From assembly GCA_019638385.1 (NCBI GenBank), contig JAHBTW010000008.1, positions 124,001 to 188,000 on the forward strand: a stretch of 64,000 bases of DNA, read 5' to 3'. How positions within the stretch are numbered: the stretch's first letter is position 1; every line of letters starts with the position of its first letter. Positions 1 through 9,580 of the stretch are shown here, one piece after another. The position numbers and the translations under genes are program-made. The notes under the pieces were generated by a model. The model worked only from the letters and a program-made list of their open reading frames with translations, was not told where the DNA came from and did not search any database. The stretch is from Saprospiraceae bacterium (GTDB taxonomy: Bacteria > Bacteroidota > Bacteroidia > Chitinophagales > Saprospiraceae).

Positions 1-32
1 CATCAAAAGTAGGCTGTAAGGGTCAACCTTGT

Positions 33-40
33 TAATTTTG
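33..40 (+). promoter_or_regulatory. -7 box of the cyclase gene
   Basis: TAATTTTG matches the Bacteroidota -7 consensus TANNTTTG and lies 18 bases before the GTG chosen as the start of the cyclase gene. No TTG -33 element is visible at the usual distance, so this is a partial match. Confidence 0.4.
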
Positions 41-58
41 CATATTTATTACAGATCG

Positions 59-3000
59 GTGAAGCAACTCATCCCGCATTTCATACAGGAACAATGTCAG
101 AAAGGCAAAGCCCACGGGCGGATGCAGGCATATACTATGTTTGTGGATTTGTCGGGATTCACGGCGCTCACCGAAACGCTCATGGCGCAAGGCACTCGCG
201 GCGCCGAACAACTTTCGCAAGCCCTCAACGACATCTTCGGCCCCCTGGTGCGCTTAGTGTATCAACGGGGCGGATTCATTCCGTACTTCGCCGGCGACGC
301 TTTTATGGCTGTGTTTCCGGCTTCGGGTGCGCGCGTTACCGCTTCGGGATTTATACAAACGGCCGTCATGGCCCGCGATTTGTTTGTGAATCGCGACTTC
401 CGTTTCGGCGCGTTCCCCATTTCCATCAAGATCGGGCTGTCGTACGGCAGTGTAGAGTGGGGCATCGTAGGGCAGGGGAGCCGCCATGCGTACTATTTCC
501 GGGGCGCTCCGGTGGATCACTGTGCGGAATCGCAGTTGGCGGCGGGCCGTTTGGAGATTGTGCTCGACAAGTCATTGCACGCTGCGCTGAGCGCCTACGG
601 CTTTTCGCTGCAGGAAAGCGGCGACGGTTTTTGGCGCCTCACCGATACGCCCGTGGTGAAAACGCCTCCCGGCAAAGCGGTTGAATTGCCCCCCTTAGAA
701 GTGGCCACAGCGCTGCGGTTTTTGCCTAAGGCGGTTTTGGATTTTAATCAAACCGGAGAGTTTCGCACCGTCATCGGGGTATTCATTTCCTTTACCGGGG
801 TGGGAGAACACGAGTTGCTCGATCGCTTTGCTACCATTGTGTTGGATCAGGCAGAGAGCTTTTCCGGGTATTTTAAAGAAATAGATTTTGGCGATAAAGG
901 CGGCGTCATGGTGGTGTTTTTCGGCGCGCCGGTTTCGTATGAAAACAACGTGAGCCGCGCATTGGAGTTTTTCTTTGCCCTGCAAAGCGAAACCGAAGAA
1001 CTGCGCAGCCAAACCGGCTTGCAGTTCAAAGCGGGCATCACCATCGGCACGGCTTACACCGGTATTGTGGGCGGAGAAGAACGCTGCCAATACGCCGCAG
1101 TAGGCAATCGCGTCAATCTGGCCGCGCGCCTCATGAGCTATGCCGACTGGGGCGAAGCCCTCACCGACAACGAAATACGCAAAACCCGACAGTATCGCTT
1201 TTTGCACAAAGGCGACATCAAATACAAAGGCATCAAAGGCAATGTGCCTACTTTCCTCCTGCTGGGGCGCAACCTGGAGCAGCAGCAAAGTTTTTCCGGT
1301 GTGATGGTGGGCCGAACTGCTGAAATGAAACAACTGCTCGATTTTTCCGGTCCGCTGTTCGACCGCCGAAGCCCCGGCCTTGCGGTCATATTCGGCGAAG
1401 CCGGCTCCGGCAAAAGCCGCCTGTGCTACGAGATGCGCAAGGTGTTGCAAAAAAATCGCTTAGCCGAATGGTACACCTGCTCCGCCGACCAGATACTGCG
1501 CAAGCCGCTCAATACCTTCCTGTTTTTTTTACGCAACTACTTCGATCAGTCTTTTGAAAATCCCCTGCAGGAAAATCGCCGGCACTTTGAAACCGGTTTC
1601 GAGGCGCTGGTAGATGAGTTGAAACAAAAACAACCCGCCGAACACGACGCGCTGTTGCGAGAGTTGTTGCGCGTGCGCCCCATCCTCGCCGGATTGCTCG
1701 GAATCCATTACCCCGGTTCGCTGTGGGAACAATTGGACGCCAAGGGCCGCTATGAAAACACTACCCAGGCCGTCATCCACCTGCTTTCGGTGGAAGCCGC
1801 GCTGCAACCCTTTGTACTCGAAGTGGAAGATGCGCACTGGATAGATGAACAGTCGGCAGAGCTGCTGCACGAACTCATGCGCCGCCTCTACCGGCTCCCC
1901 ATTTTGGTGCTGATCACCTCCCGCTACCGCGACGACGGGAAAGAACCGGATATCGTGCCCGACACGCTCCTGCAGGCGCTGCGCATGCCGCATATTGTGT
2001 TGCGCCTGCCGCCGCTGGAATCCGAGGCCGTGCGCAGTTTTGCCGAAGTACACCTCAACGGGAAAATCAGCAACGGCTTTTACGAACAACTCCTGCGCCA
2101 CACCAACAGCAACCCCTTTTATATGGAGCAGGTGCTGGAATACTGCGTGGAGCGCAACTCGCTGGAACTGGAAAACGGCGTATGGAATGTAAAGGCCGAA
2201 AACATTGACCTGTCGGGTTCCATACAATCCATCCTGACGGCCCGCATTGACCGGCTGTCCAACCTGGCGCGCGAAACGGTGAAAGCCGCCGCCGTCATCG
2301 GGCGGGAGTTTGAATTGCCGGTGCTCAACGCGGTGATGAATCATCAGATAGAATTTGCACAGGCCGACGGCAATCCGAGGGCTTTGCTGAACGAACAAAT
2401 CAAAACCGGCGAACGCGGCCAAATCTGGCATGCGCTCACCGAACTGCGTTATATTTTCCGGCATTCGCTGTTGCGCGAAGCAGCCTATAACATGCAAATG
2501 CGTTCGCGGCTCAGCTATCTGCACTCCCTCATCGGGCAGGCCATTGAACAACTCCACGCCGACGACCTCCAGGAGCGATATGCCGATCTGGCTTTCCACT
2601 TTGAACAGGCCGGTATCGTGGAAAAAACCTGCGAATACCTGCTCAAAGCCGCCGACCACGCCCGGCGCAATTTCCAAAACCAACAGGCTCTCCATTACTA
2701 CGACAAACTCATTGAAATGCTGCCCCGCAAAGCCGATGCGGCACAGGTGGTGAAGGCGCACCTGCGGCGGGGTAAGATACTGGAAGCTACCGGCCGCTGG
2801 GACGAATGCCGGGAAGGCTACGCCCGCGCACTGCGTTCGGCGCAAAGAGGGAAAGACCAAAGCCTGCTGGGGCAAGCCGCCAATCACCTCGGACAGGTGC
2901 TGCTCCTGCAGGGCGACTACGCCGGCGCACAGAAATACTTCGACAAAGCGCTCTCCATTTTTGAAGAAATCAATGACCAAATCGGCATTGCAAGAGCCAA

Positions 3001-4099
3001 CGGCAACCTCGGCAATCTGTATTTCCGTCAGGGCAGGTATCCCATTGCGAAGGATTGTTACACCCGCAGCACAGCACTCGCCCGCGAGGTGGACCCCGCC
3101 TCCATCAGCGCTCAAACCGTAGCCAATTTGGCGCTGGCCTATATGAATCAGGGCGATTACGAAAACGCCGTGCGCACCATTGAGGAACAAATTCCGCTTT
3201 CGCAAAACCTCGGCGACAAACCCGGCATAGCTTCCCTCTATACCAATCTCGGTATTGTGTTTTTTGAAAAAGGCGACTATGATGCGGCGCTGGCGAGTTA
3301 CCGGCAAGGGCTGGCCCTCAGCGAAGAACTGGGCAACAAGATGTTGACCGCCATCAATATCGGCTGTATCGGCAGCGTATATGAGCGGCAGGGCGACTAC
3401 TCCAAGGCCATGCAGCATTTCACCCGCGACCTCGAATTGGTGGAAGAAATGGGCGATAAGCAGGGGCAAGCCATTGCTTTGGGCCTTATCGGCGAATTGC
3501 TCAGCTTCATGGGCGAGTTCGGTCAGGCCGTTGATTACCTGCAAAAAGGGCTGATGTTGTGCGAAGAACTCGGCTACCGCAAGGGCCTCGCCAAAGCCGT
3601 GAACACGCTCGGCGACGTATTTTTCTTCACCGGCCAATACGACCGCGCCATACAATACTACGACCGCGCCATAGAGGTGACCCGCAGCATTGATGCCAAA
3701 ATGGTGCTGGGTATGAGCTTAGTGGAAAAGGGAATTGTATTGGCCCGATTGAAGGATGTGGCAGCATTGGAGCTTATTCTAAAAGATGCACTTGGCCTTG
3801 TAGCGCAGTTGGGCAATGCTGAATTGGAATTTGAAACCCACATTTTGGCGGTCAAAGTTTTGTTTTTAAAAGGCAATACAGAAGCGGCCGGCACTGCGTT
3901 TTCTGCACTGGAGCGCATGGCGCTCAAGCCGGTTCAGCAGGCTGCACTGGCCTACGAACGCGCCCTCCTTTTTCCTCAGGAGGAATCCCTGCGGCTTCAG
4001 GCATTAGAAGGCTATCGCCGCTTATATGCCGCCACGCCCAAGTATCTCTTCAAAATGCGCATAGCGGAATTGGAGCAGGAACCAACTTCCGATCATTAA
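59..4099 (+). CDS. Soluble adenylyl cyclase-like protein: tandem class III cyclase domains, AAA/NTPase, TPR repeats
   Basis: Predicted to make cAMP from ATP in the cytoplasm. Order of parts: cyclase domain 1 (about residues 25-200), cyclase domain 2 (about 235-400), a P-loop NTPase (GEAGSGKS at about 446, Walker B-like [10 protein letters not shown] at about 587) and TPR repeats over about 870-1215. Domain 1 keeps both metal-binding Asp (D30 in FVDLSGFT, D80 in YFAGD) but lacks the Asn/Arg pair. Domain 2 lacks the first Asp (S244) but keeps N353 and R357 in VNLAARL. The two halves therefore complement each other, as in animal soluble adenylyl cyclase (ADCY10), which has the same domain order. 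GTG at 59 is preferred to TTG at 29, because TTG lies in the promoter region and the family begins close to this GTG. It stands alone, with no operon partner. Family placement is firm; activity and regulation are inferred. Confidence 0.85.
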   Translation: MKQLIPHFIQEQCQKGKAHGRMQAYTMFVDLSGFTALTETLMAQGTRGAEQLSQALNDIFGPLVRLVYQRGGFIPYFAGDAFMAVFPASGARVTASGFIQTAVMARDLFVNRDFRFGAFPISIKIGLSYGSVEWGIVGQGSRHAYYFRGAPVDHCAESQLAAGRLEIVLDKSLHAALSAYGFSLQESGDGFWRLTDTPVVKTPPGKAVELPPLEVATALRFLPKAVLDFNQTGEFRTVIGVFISFTGVGEHELLDRFATIVLDQAESFSGYFKEIDFGDKGGVMVVFFGAPVSYENNVSRALEFFFALQSETEELRSQTGLQFKAGITIGTAYTGIVGGEERCQYAAVGNRVNLAARLMSYADWGEALTDNEIRKTRQYRFLHKGDIKYKGIKGNVPTFLLLGRNLEQQQSFSGVMVGRTAEMKQLLDFSGPLFDRRSPGLAVIFGEAGSGKSRLCYEMRKVLQKNRLAEWYTCSADQILRKPLNTFLFFLRNYFDQSFENPLQENRRHFETGFEALVDELKQKQPAEHDALLRELLRVRPILAGLLGIHYPGSLWEQLDAKGRYENTTQAVIHLLSVEAALQPFVLEVEDAHWIDEQSAELLHELMRRLYRLPILVLITSRYRDDGKEPDIVPDTLLQALRMPHIVLRLPPLESEAVRSFAEVHLNGKISNGFYEQLLRHTNSNPFYMEQVLEYCVERNSLELENGVWNVKAENIDLSGSIQSILTARIDRLSNLARETVKAAAVIGREFELPVLNAVMNHQIEFAQADGNPRALLNEQIKTGERGQIWHALTELRYIFRHSLLREAAYNMQMRSRLSYLHSLIGQAIEQLHADDLQERYADLAFHFEQAGIVEKTCEYLLKAADHARRNFQNQQALHYYDKLIEMLPRKADAAQVVKAHLRRGKILEATGRWDECREGYARALRSAQRGKDQSLLGQAANHLGQVLLLQGDYAGAQKYFDKALSIFEEINDQIGIARANGNLGNLYFRQGRYPIAKDCYTRSTALAREVDPASISAQTVANLALAYMNQGDYENAVRTIEEQIPLSQNLGDKPGIASLYTNLGIVFFEKGDYDAALASYRQGLALSEELGNKMLTAINIGCIGSVYERQGDYSKAMQHFTRDLELVEEMGDKQGQAIALGLIGELLSFMGEFGQAVDYLQKGLMLCEELGYRKGLAKAVNTLGDVFFFTGQYDRAIQYYDRAIEVTRSIDAKMVLGMSLVEKGIVLARLKDVAALELILKDALGLVAQLGNAELEFETHILAVKVLFLKGNTEAAGTAFSALERMALKPVQQAALAYERALLFPQEESLRLQALEGYRRLYAATPKYLFKMRIAELEQEPTSDH

Positions 4100-4232
4100 C
4101 CTTGCTGCCCCGCTCCTATTTGTCACACTCCCTACGTTCGGAGCAACTGCGCCCCAATCGGTAAACCTTCCGCCCCTGCCGGTCGTTAAGCACTTAACCC
4201 GGCATTACCTGTGGTTTACCAAAAAAGTTTCC

Positions 4233-6278
4233 ATGAACCGACTCCGACACGAAACCAGCCCGTATCTCCTGCAGCACGCGCACAATCCGGTGGATTGGTA
4301 TGCCTGGAAACCGGAAGCCTTCGACCGCGCCCGCTCTGAAAACAAGCCCATCATCGTGAGCATCGGATACAGCACTTGCCATTGGTGCCACGTCATGGAG
4401 CGCGAGAGCTTTGAGGATGAAGCGGTGGCGGCGTTTATGAACGAACACTTTATTAATATTAAGGTGGACCGCGAGGAGCGCCCCGATGTAGATCAAATAT
4501 ACATGGAAGCCTGCCAAGCCATCACAGGCGGCGGTGGCTGGCCCCTCAACTGTTTCCTCACGCCCGACGGGCGGCCTTTTTATGCGGGCACTTATTATCC
4601 GCCGGCCCCGGCCCATAACCGCCCCTCCTGGATACAGGTGTTGCACGGAATGCTCAACGCTTTCCACAACAAACGGGAAACGGTGGAATCGCAAGCCGAC
4701 CGCCTCACTGGCATGATCTCCGGCGCCGATGAGGTGTTTTTAAAGGAAGTAACTATCGGCGAACAGGTGTTTAGTCAGGTTATGTTGCAAAACATATACC
4801 GCCACTTGCAGCAGCGTTTCGACCGCGAGGAAGGCGGCTTTGGCGGCGCTCCGAAATTTCCGGGTACGATGACGCTGGAATTTTTGCAGGCATATCATCA
4901 CTATACCGGCGAAACGGAGGCGCTTGCGCACGTGGAGTTTTCATTACAAAAAATGATTCGGGGCGGTATTTACGATCAAATCGGCGGCGGCTTTGCCCGC
5001 TATGCCACCGACCGCGCCTGGCTGATTCCCCATTTTGAAAAAATGCTGTACGACAACGCGCTGTTGGTGCAGTTGCTCTCGGATGTATATAAAGTCAGCC
5101 CGCAACCCATTTACCGCCGTGCCATTGAGGAGACCTTGGAGTTTGTGGCCCGTGAAATGACCCACCCGCAGGGCGCTTTCTTTTCGGCGCTTGATGCCGA
5201 CTCGGAAGGCGTGGAGGGCAAGTTTTATGTGTGGAGCCGGGAAGAGATCGCCGCAGTGTTGGGAGAGGAAGCGGAGTTGTGCTGCGCTTTTTACGGGGCA
5301 ACCGAAGCCGGCAATTGGGAACACACAAATATATTGTGGCAGCCCCTTGCGATGGAGACCTTTGCGCAGGAGCACGACATGGCCTTGCCGGAATTGGAGC
5401 GGCGCATTGCCGGCTGGCGCAACCGCTTGTTTGACGCCCGCAAAGGAAGAATTCGCCCCGGATTGGACGACAAAATAATCCTGAGCTGGAACGCCATGCA
5501 AACCTCTGCTTATGCGGCGGCTTATGCGGCGCTCGGCGAGGAGCGCTACCGACAGGCGGCCGTGGACAACCTTCGCTTTCTGCTCGATCAGTTAAAACTG
5601 CCCGAAGCCCCCGCCCTTTACCACACCTGGAAGGACGGCCAGGCGCAATACGACGCCTTCTTAGACGACTATGCGCTGTTCATCGCCGCCTGCATAGACG
5701 TATATCAGATCAGTTTCGATACAGCGTGGTTGGATTGCGCCGTGCAATACGCCGAATATGTTTTAGCCCGTTTTATGGACGAAGAAAAAAAATTATTCTA
5801 CTTTACGTCCGATATGCAACAAGATGTGCTGATGCGAAAACGAGACCTGTACGATTCGGCGGTTCCTTCCGGAAATTCAACCATGGCGCTCAACCTGCAG
5901 CGGCTCGGTTTGATGCTCGACCGGAATGATTTTCGGCAATTGGCGCAGGGTATGTTGTCGGCCATGCGGGAGGCAACGGAGCGCTACCCATCCTCTTTTG
6001 CGCGGTGGGCAAAAGCGGTACTACACGAAGTACATCCACCGGCGGAGGTGGCCGCAGTAGGCGGGCAGGCTGTCGAATGGGCAAAAGAACTGGCCCGGCA
6101 GTACTCGCCCGGAAGTGTGTGGATGGCCGCCGCGGAAGCCGATGAGCGCTATCCGCTGTTGAAAGGGCGCGGCGTACAAGGTAAAACGCTCCTATATATA
6201 TGTCGTAATTATGCCTGCCTGCAACCGGCCGATACGGTGGAAGCAGCGGCGAAGCTGTTGTCGGATATTCGTTCATAA
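4233..6278 (+). CDS. DUF255 thioredoxin domain-containing protein (YyaL/SPATA20 family)
   Basis: A 681-residue protein of the YyaL/SSP411 family. It has an N-terminal thioredoxin-like DUF255 domain (about 1-165) with a CHWC motif at C49-C52 in the typical context [10 protein letters not shown], and a long alpha/alpha-barrel region resembling N-acylglucosamine 2-epimerase (about 185-670). The family's role is unsettled; a redox or sugar-related function has been suggested for homologues. There is no signal peptide, so it is probably cytoplasmic. It starts at an ATG that gives the canonical opening [19 protein letters not shown]. It ends 19 bases before the porP/sprF ATG, so the two may be co-transcribed, although no functional link is evident. 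Confidence 0.9.
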   Translation: MNRLRHETSPYLLQHAHNPVDWYAWKPEAFDRARSENKPIIVSIGYSTCHWCHVMERESFEDEAVAAFMNEHFINIKVDREERPDVDQIYMEACQAITGGGGWPLNCFLTPDGRPFYAGTYYPPAPAHNRPSWIQVLHGMLNAFHNKRETVESQADRLTGMISGADEVFLKEVTIGEQVFSQVMLQNIYRHLQQRFDREEGGFGGAPKFPGTMTLEFLQAYHHYTGETEALAHVEFSLQKMIRGGIYDQIGGGFARYATDRAWLIPHFEKMLYDNALLVQLLSDVYKVSPQPIYRRAIEETLEFVAREMTHPQGAFFSALDADSEGVEGKFYVWSREEIAAVLGEEAELCCAFYGATEAGNWEHTNILWQPLAMETFAQEHDMALPELERRIAGWRNRLFDARKGRIRPGLDDKIILSWNAMQTSAYAAAYAALGEERYRQAAVDNLRFLLDQLKLPEAPALYHTWKDGQAQYDAFLDDYALFIAACIDVYQISFDTAWLDCAVQYAEYVLARFMDEEKKLFYFTSDMQQDVLMRKRDLYDSAVPSGNSTMALNLQRLGLMLDRNDFRQLAQGMLSAMREATERYPSSFARWAKAVLHEVHPPAEVAAVGGQAVEWAKELARQYSPGSVWMAAAEADERYPLLKGRGVQGKTLLYICRNYACLQPADTVEAAAKLLSDIRS

Positions 6279-6297
6279 CCCAATATAACCATTGCCG

Positions 6298-7260
6298 ATG
6301 CGCTACATTGTATCACTGATATTGGTTGCCTTCGCCGCTTCGATGCAGGCGCAGCAAACGACGCAATACACCTTGTTTATGATGAACCCCTTGCAATGGA
6401 ACCCGGCATACGCCGGCTTAGACCAGTCGCTAAGCATCACAGCGGGCTATCGAAAGCAGTGGACGCAGTTGCCGGGCAGCCCGGCCAGTCAGTATGTGAG
6501 CGCGCACCTGCCGCTATACCTGCTCGGCGGCGGCGTGGGCATTCAGGTAGAGAACGACCGCCTCGGCGCAGGGCGTTGGAGTTCGGCCAATTTGAGCTAC
6601 AGCTACCAAATGCCGTTGGAAAATGGCGTCTTGGCCATCGGCCTGGGCGGTGGCATCGTGCAACGCACCCTTGACGGGAACCAGATTCGCACCCCTGACG
6701 GCAACTATGAACCGGGCTCCGTCATCAACCACAATGACCCTTTGTTGCCGATCGGGTTGGAATCGGGTATGGCGCCTACTTTTCACGCCGGCGTTTTTTA
6801 TCAGGCCGAGCGGTTAGAGGCGGGCATCGGAGTAAAGCATCTGGCAGAAAACGGTATAGATTTGCCCACCTTGCGGTTTCAGTTAGACCGCAACGTTTAT
6901 TTTCAGTTGGGCGCTCATTTCGATATCGGGCGCAACCTGTCCTTTCATCCGGCATTGCTGGTGCGAACCGACATGGTACAGACTCAAACGGATCTGGCCG
7001 CCATTTTTCGCATTCAGGAAAATATCTTTGCCGGCGCCTCGTTTAGAGGCTACAGCGCCGAAACCGGGGATGCAATGAGCCTGATCGGCGGGTTCAAGTT
7101 GAGCGAAAATATTACCTTAGCCTACGCTTACGATATAGCTATTTCAAATTTGAGGCGGGTAAATAACGGGTCGCACGAAATTGTGCTGCAATATAATCTC
7201 AACAAACCCATTGGTGTAGTACGCCTTCCGCGAATTATCTACAACCCGAGAACCTTATAA
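6298..7260 (+). CDS. PorP/SprF family T9SS outer membrane protein
   Basis: A 320-residue protein with a signal peptide (about 1-19, ending MQAQ) followed by the PorP/SprF hallmark: short YTLFMMNPLQWNPAYAG, then amphipathic strands rich in Gly and aromatics typical of a 14-stranded barrel, ending in a conserved region with an aromatic/basic C-terminus. Family members sit in the outer membrane and work with T9SS-secreted proteins, some anchoring SprB-type adhesins or linking to GldK/N rings through PorE. The ATG at 6298 is taken because the signal peptide begins there; a TTG two codons upstream adds nothing. It lies directly before gldK, as in many Bacteroidota, though 234 bases and a promoter-like motif separate them. 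Confidence 0.92.
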   Translation: MRYIVSLILVAFAASMQAQQTTQYTLFMMNPLQWNPAYAGLDQSLSITAGYRKQWTQLPGSPASQYVSAHLPLYLLGGGVGIQVENDRLGAGRWSSANLSYSYQMPLENGVLAIGLGGGIVQRTLDGNQIRTPDGNYEPGSVINHNDPLLPIGLESGMAPTFHAGVFYQAERLEAGIGVKHLAENGIDLPTLRFQLDRNVYFQLGAHFDIGRNLSFHPALLVRTDMVQTQTDLAAIFRIQENIFAGASFRGYSAETGDAMSLIGGFKLSENITLAYAYDIAISNLRRVNNGSHEIVLQYNLNKPIGVVRLPRIIYNPRTL

Positions 7261-7412
7261 AAAACCTTCCTGAAACGCAGCAACAGCCGCTATTTCGCCG
7301 CAGATGTTAAAAATTCGCCGGGGGCAAAATAGGTACTCTTCAATAGGCGTTCAAGCCATTGTCTGGAAACGCGCCTGAGGCTAATTCTATCAAAAATCAA
7401 AATTTAACTTTT

Positions 7413-7439
7413 TTGAATTTGATAAAGCCTATATCTTTG
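7413..7439 (+). promoter_or_regulatory. Promoter candidate for gldK
   Basis: TTTTG (ending at 7415) is followed after 16 bases by TATCTTTG (7432-7439), a full match to TANNTTTG. The spacer is slightly shorter than the usual 17-23. It lies 55 bases before the gldK ATG and suggests that the gld genes have their own promoter apart from porP/sprF. Confidence 0.45.
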
Positions 7440-7494
7440 GGCGCACTTTCTCAAAAACTTTTATTTCACTCTGAAGGAAAACTCGGGTCTTAAC

Positions 7495-8763
7495 ATGAAA
7501 AAACTGTTTAATCTTTCATTGCTGCTCCTGTTGCTTCTCGCGGCGGCGTCCTGCGGCAAACGCGAATCCGGCCAACTCATCGGCGTATTAGACCGCCCCT
7601 CCTGGAAAGGGATCAACCCTTACGGGATGGTGTATGTACCCTCCGGTACCTTGCACATCGGGCCAAGTGATCAGGACGTAAGCAACACGTTTGTCCAACG
7701 TCAGCGCTCCATCTCTATCCAGGGATTTTACATGGATGACACGGAAATCACCAACAATGAATACCGCCAATTCGTATATTGGGTGCGGGATTCGCTCGCT
7801 CACTCCTATCTCGATCACTATATTGACGACGAGGTTACCGGAGAACAGCGGATTGATTGGGAATATAAAATTGACTGGACAGACGAGACCCTCGAAGACC
7901 TCTACTTTCAGGGCGACAACCGCTTCGCCGGCAAATTGGAATACAATGTGGAACGCTTCTGGTATGAATACGAATGGTACGACTGGCAGGGCGCCGCTCA
8001 CGACGATCACCGCGGCCACAACCCTTCCAACACAGGCAAAGAGCGTACTTCCTTTATCAAAAAGAAGAAGGTGAAAATTTATCCGGATACGCTCGTATGG
8101 GTGCGTGACTTCTCGTACTCCTACAATGAGCCGATGACCCGGAATTACTTCCACCACCCCGCATTCGACGACTACCCGGTGGTGGGCGTGGATTGGCACA
8201 TGGCCAACGCGTTCTCTTACTGGCGCACCAAGTTGTGGAACACTTATGAGTCGAGCAAAACCGGTGTGAGCAGTGAAGACTTCCGTCTGCCTACTGAGTA
8301 CGAATGGGAATGGGCTGCTCGCGGAGGTCATGAATTGGCGCCGTTTCCCTGGGGCGGTTATTATGTGCGCAATGCCAAAGGTTGCCTGTTGGCCAACTTC
8401 AAGCCCGGTCGTGGAAATTATCCGGAAGACGGCGGTCTCTATACGGTAAAAGCCGATGCTTACTTCCCCAACGATTATGGCCTCTACAACATGGCCGGCA
8501 ACGTGGCAGAATGGACGAATTCCTCTTACGAAGCCAATGCCTACTCGTTTATCCACGACCTCAACCCGGATATTCGCTATGATGCCAAAGATGATGACCC
8601 CGAAGCGTACAAGCGCAAAGTGGTGCGCGGAGGCTCCTGGAAGGACGTCATGTTTTTCCTTCAGAACGGCACCCGTTCTTACGAATATCAGGACACTACG
8701 AAGTCGTATGTCGGCTTCCGTTGTGTGCTCACTTACCTGGGCCGTTCTATCAATGACTTCTAA
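7495..8763 (+). CDS. gldK: Gliding motility/T9SS lipoprotein GldK (PorK)
   Basis: A 422-residue outer-membrane lipoprotein. Residues 1-20 form a signal peptide ending in the lipobox AASC. The rest is a formylglycine-generating-enzyme/sulfatase-modifying (SUMF1-like) fold: YVPSGTLHIGPSDQD near 47-62, the conserved RLPTEYEWEWAARGG, YNMAGNVAEWTNSSYE, and the terminal VVRGGSWKD...VGFRCV. GldK forms a large periplasmic ring with GldN under the outer membrane and is a core part of the type IX secretion machine. It is first in the gldKLMN cluster. A hairpin with a T-rich flank follows it, so gldL probably also has its own promoter. Identity is secure from sequence and context. Confidence 0.97.
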   Translation: MKKLFNLSLLLLLLLAAASCGKRESGQLIGVLDRPSWKGINPYGMVYVPSGTLHIGPSDQDVSNTFVQRQRSISIQGFYMDDTEITNNEYRQFVYWVRDSLAHSYLDHYIDDEVTGEQRIDWEYKIDWTDETLEDLYFQGDNRFAGKLEYNVERFWYEYEWYDWQGAAHDDHRGHNPSNTGKERTSFIKKKKVKIYPDTLVWVRDFSYSYNEPMTRNYFHHPAFDDYPVVGVDWHMANAFSYWRTKLWNTYESSKTGVSSEDFRLPTEYEWEWAARGGHELAPFPWGGYYVRNAKGCLLANFKPGRGNYPEDGGLYTVKADAYFPNDYGLYNMAGNVAEWTNSSYEANAYSFIHDLNPDIRYDAKDDDPEAYKRKVVRGGSWKDVMFFLQNGTRSYEYQDTTKSYVGFRCVLTYLGRSINDF

Positions 8764-8785
8764 TTCAACCGTTTAATCTTTCCGA

Positions 8786-8831
8786 AATATGGATATTGCC
8801 GCGTTGGCAGTATCCATATTTTGCATTTTTT
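8786..8831 (+). terminator. Hairpin between gldK and gldL
   Basis: A 15-bp stem (8786-8800 with 8806-8820, one G-T pair, 5-base loop) is followed by TTGCATTTTTT. It looks like an intrinsic terminator or attenuator that lowers read-through from gldK into gldL. Confidence 0.7.
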
Positions 8832-8850
8832 CACCTCGTGGTGTTACTTT

Positions 8851-8883
8851 TTTGCAAAGCTGCATTATTGAACTGTAACTTCT
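8851..8883 (+). promoter_or_regulatory. Promoter candidate for gldL
   Basis: TTTG (8851-8854), a 21-base spacer, then TAACTTCT (8876-8883), six of eight matches to TANNTTTG, 31 bases before the gldL ATG. It would restart transcription after the gldK terminator. Confidence 0.35.
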
Positions 8884-8913
8884 TTTTTTAACAACCTTAA
8901 ACAAGCTGTAACA

Positions 8914-9528
8914 ATGAGTTTCTTAAAAACTAAAGGTTTCAAGTACTTCAAGAACTTTATCATCGGCGCAGGTGCTGCTGTTGTATTGATGGGCGCACTC
9001 TTCAAGTTGGAGAGCTTGCCGGGGGCAAGTACCATGCTTATGATCGGCTTGACGGTTGAGGCCGTCATCTTTCTCTTCCTCGGTGTCATCGGCCCGGAGC
9101 CTGACTATTATTGGGACAAACTGTATCCTGGTTTGGCTGATTACAACTCAAACATCGCTCCTTTGGCTGCCGGCCCGCAGGGCGTACAGTCTAAAGCAGT
9201 GGCGCCGCTCAACGGCGAAGTGGTAGAGCGCCAACTTGGCGGTATGTTGATGGAACTACAGACGATGTCGAAAAGCCTCGGTTCGCTCAAAGCGTTGCAG
9301 GAAGTGGACTTCTCCGGCACGAAAGATCAGATCAAAGCGATGAGCAATTTCTACTCCAAACTCAACGAGGCTATGGCCGACCTGAGCGACACAGTGGAAG
9401 ACACCAAGCAATACAAAGAGCAGTTGGGTGAACTCAACAAAAACATCGGCAGCCTCAACACCGTGTATAGCTCGCTCAACGGCGTGTATGGCAACGTAAT
9501 CTCTGCAATGGCCAATGTGCGCGGCTAA
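8914..9528 (+). CDS. gldL: T9SS inner-membrane motor protein GldL (PorL)
   Basis: A 204-residue inner-membrane protein with two transmembrane segments at about residues 16-33 and 41-62, joined by a short loop, and the diagnostic GVIGPEPDYYW after the second. The C-terminal half is cytoplasmic and helical, with coiled-coil character. GldL and GldM form the proton-driven rotary motor that powers T9SS and gliding. A Glu in the second membrane helix (TVEAVIF) matches the residue expected to carry protons. It is followed by gldM after 52 bases on the same strand. Confidence 0.96.
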   Translation: MSFLKTKGFKYFKNFIIGAGAAVVLMGALFKLESLPGASTMLMIGLTVEAVIFLFLGVIGPEPDYYWDKLYPGLADYNSNIAPLAAGPQGVQSKAVAPLNGEVVERQLGGMLMELQTMSKSLGSLKALQEVDFSGTKDQIKAMSNFYSKLNEAMADLSDTVEDTKQYKEQLGELNKNIGSLNTVYSSLNGVYGNVISAMANVRG

Positions 9529-9580
9529 TCGCGCTCCCGTGGAATGAACCTGTATTGTTAAACTGAAAAAAAATTGAATT

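Noticed and set aside
29..58. TTG start of the cyclase gene at 29
   Set aside because: Would place translation inside the TAATTTTG promoter region; GTG at 59 fits the family start.
1529..3655. Long minus-strand frame opposite the cyclase gene
   Set aside because: A shadow of high-GC coding sequence; the codon pattern belongs to the plus-strand TPR gene and no domain is recognised.
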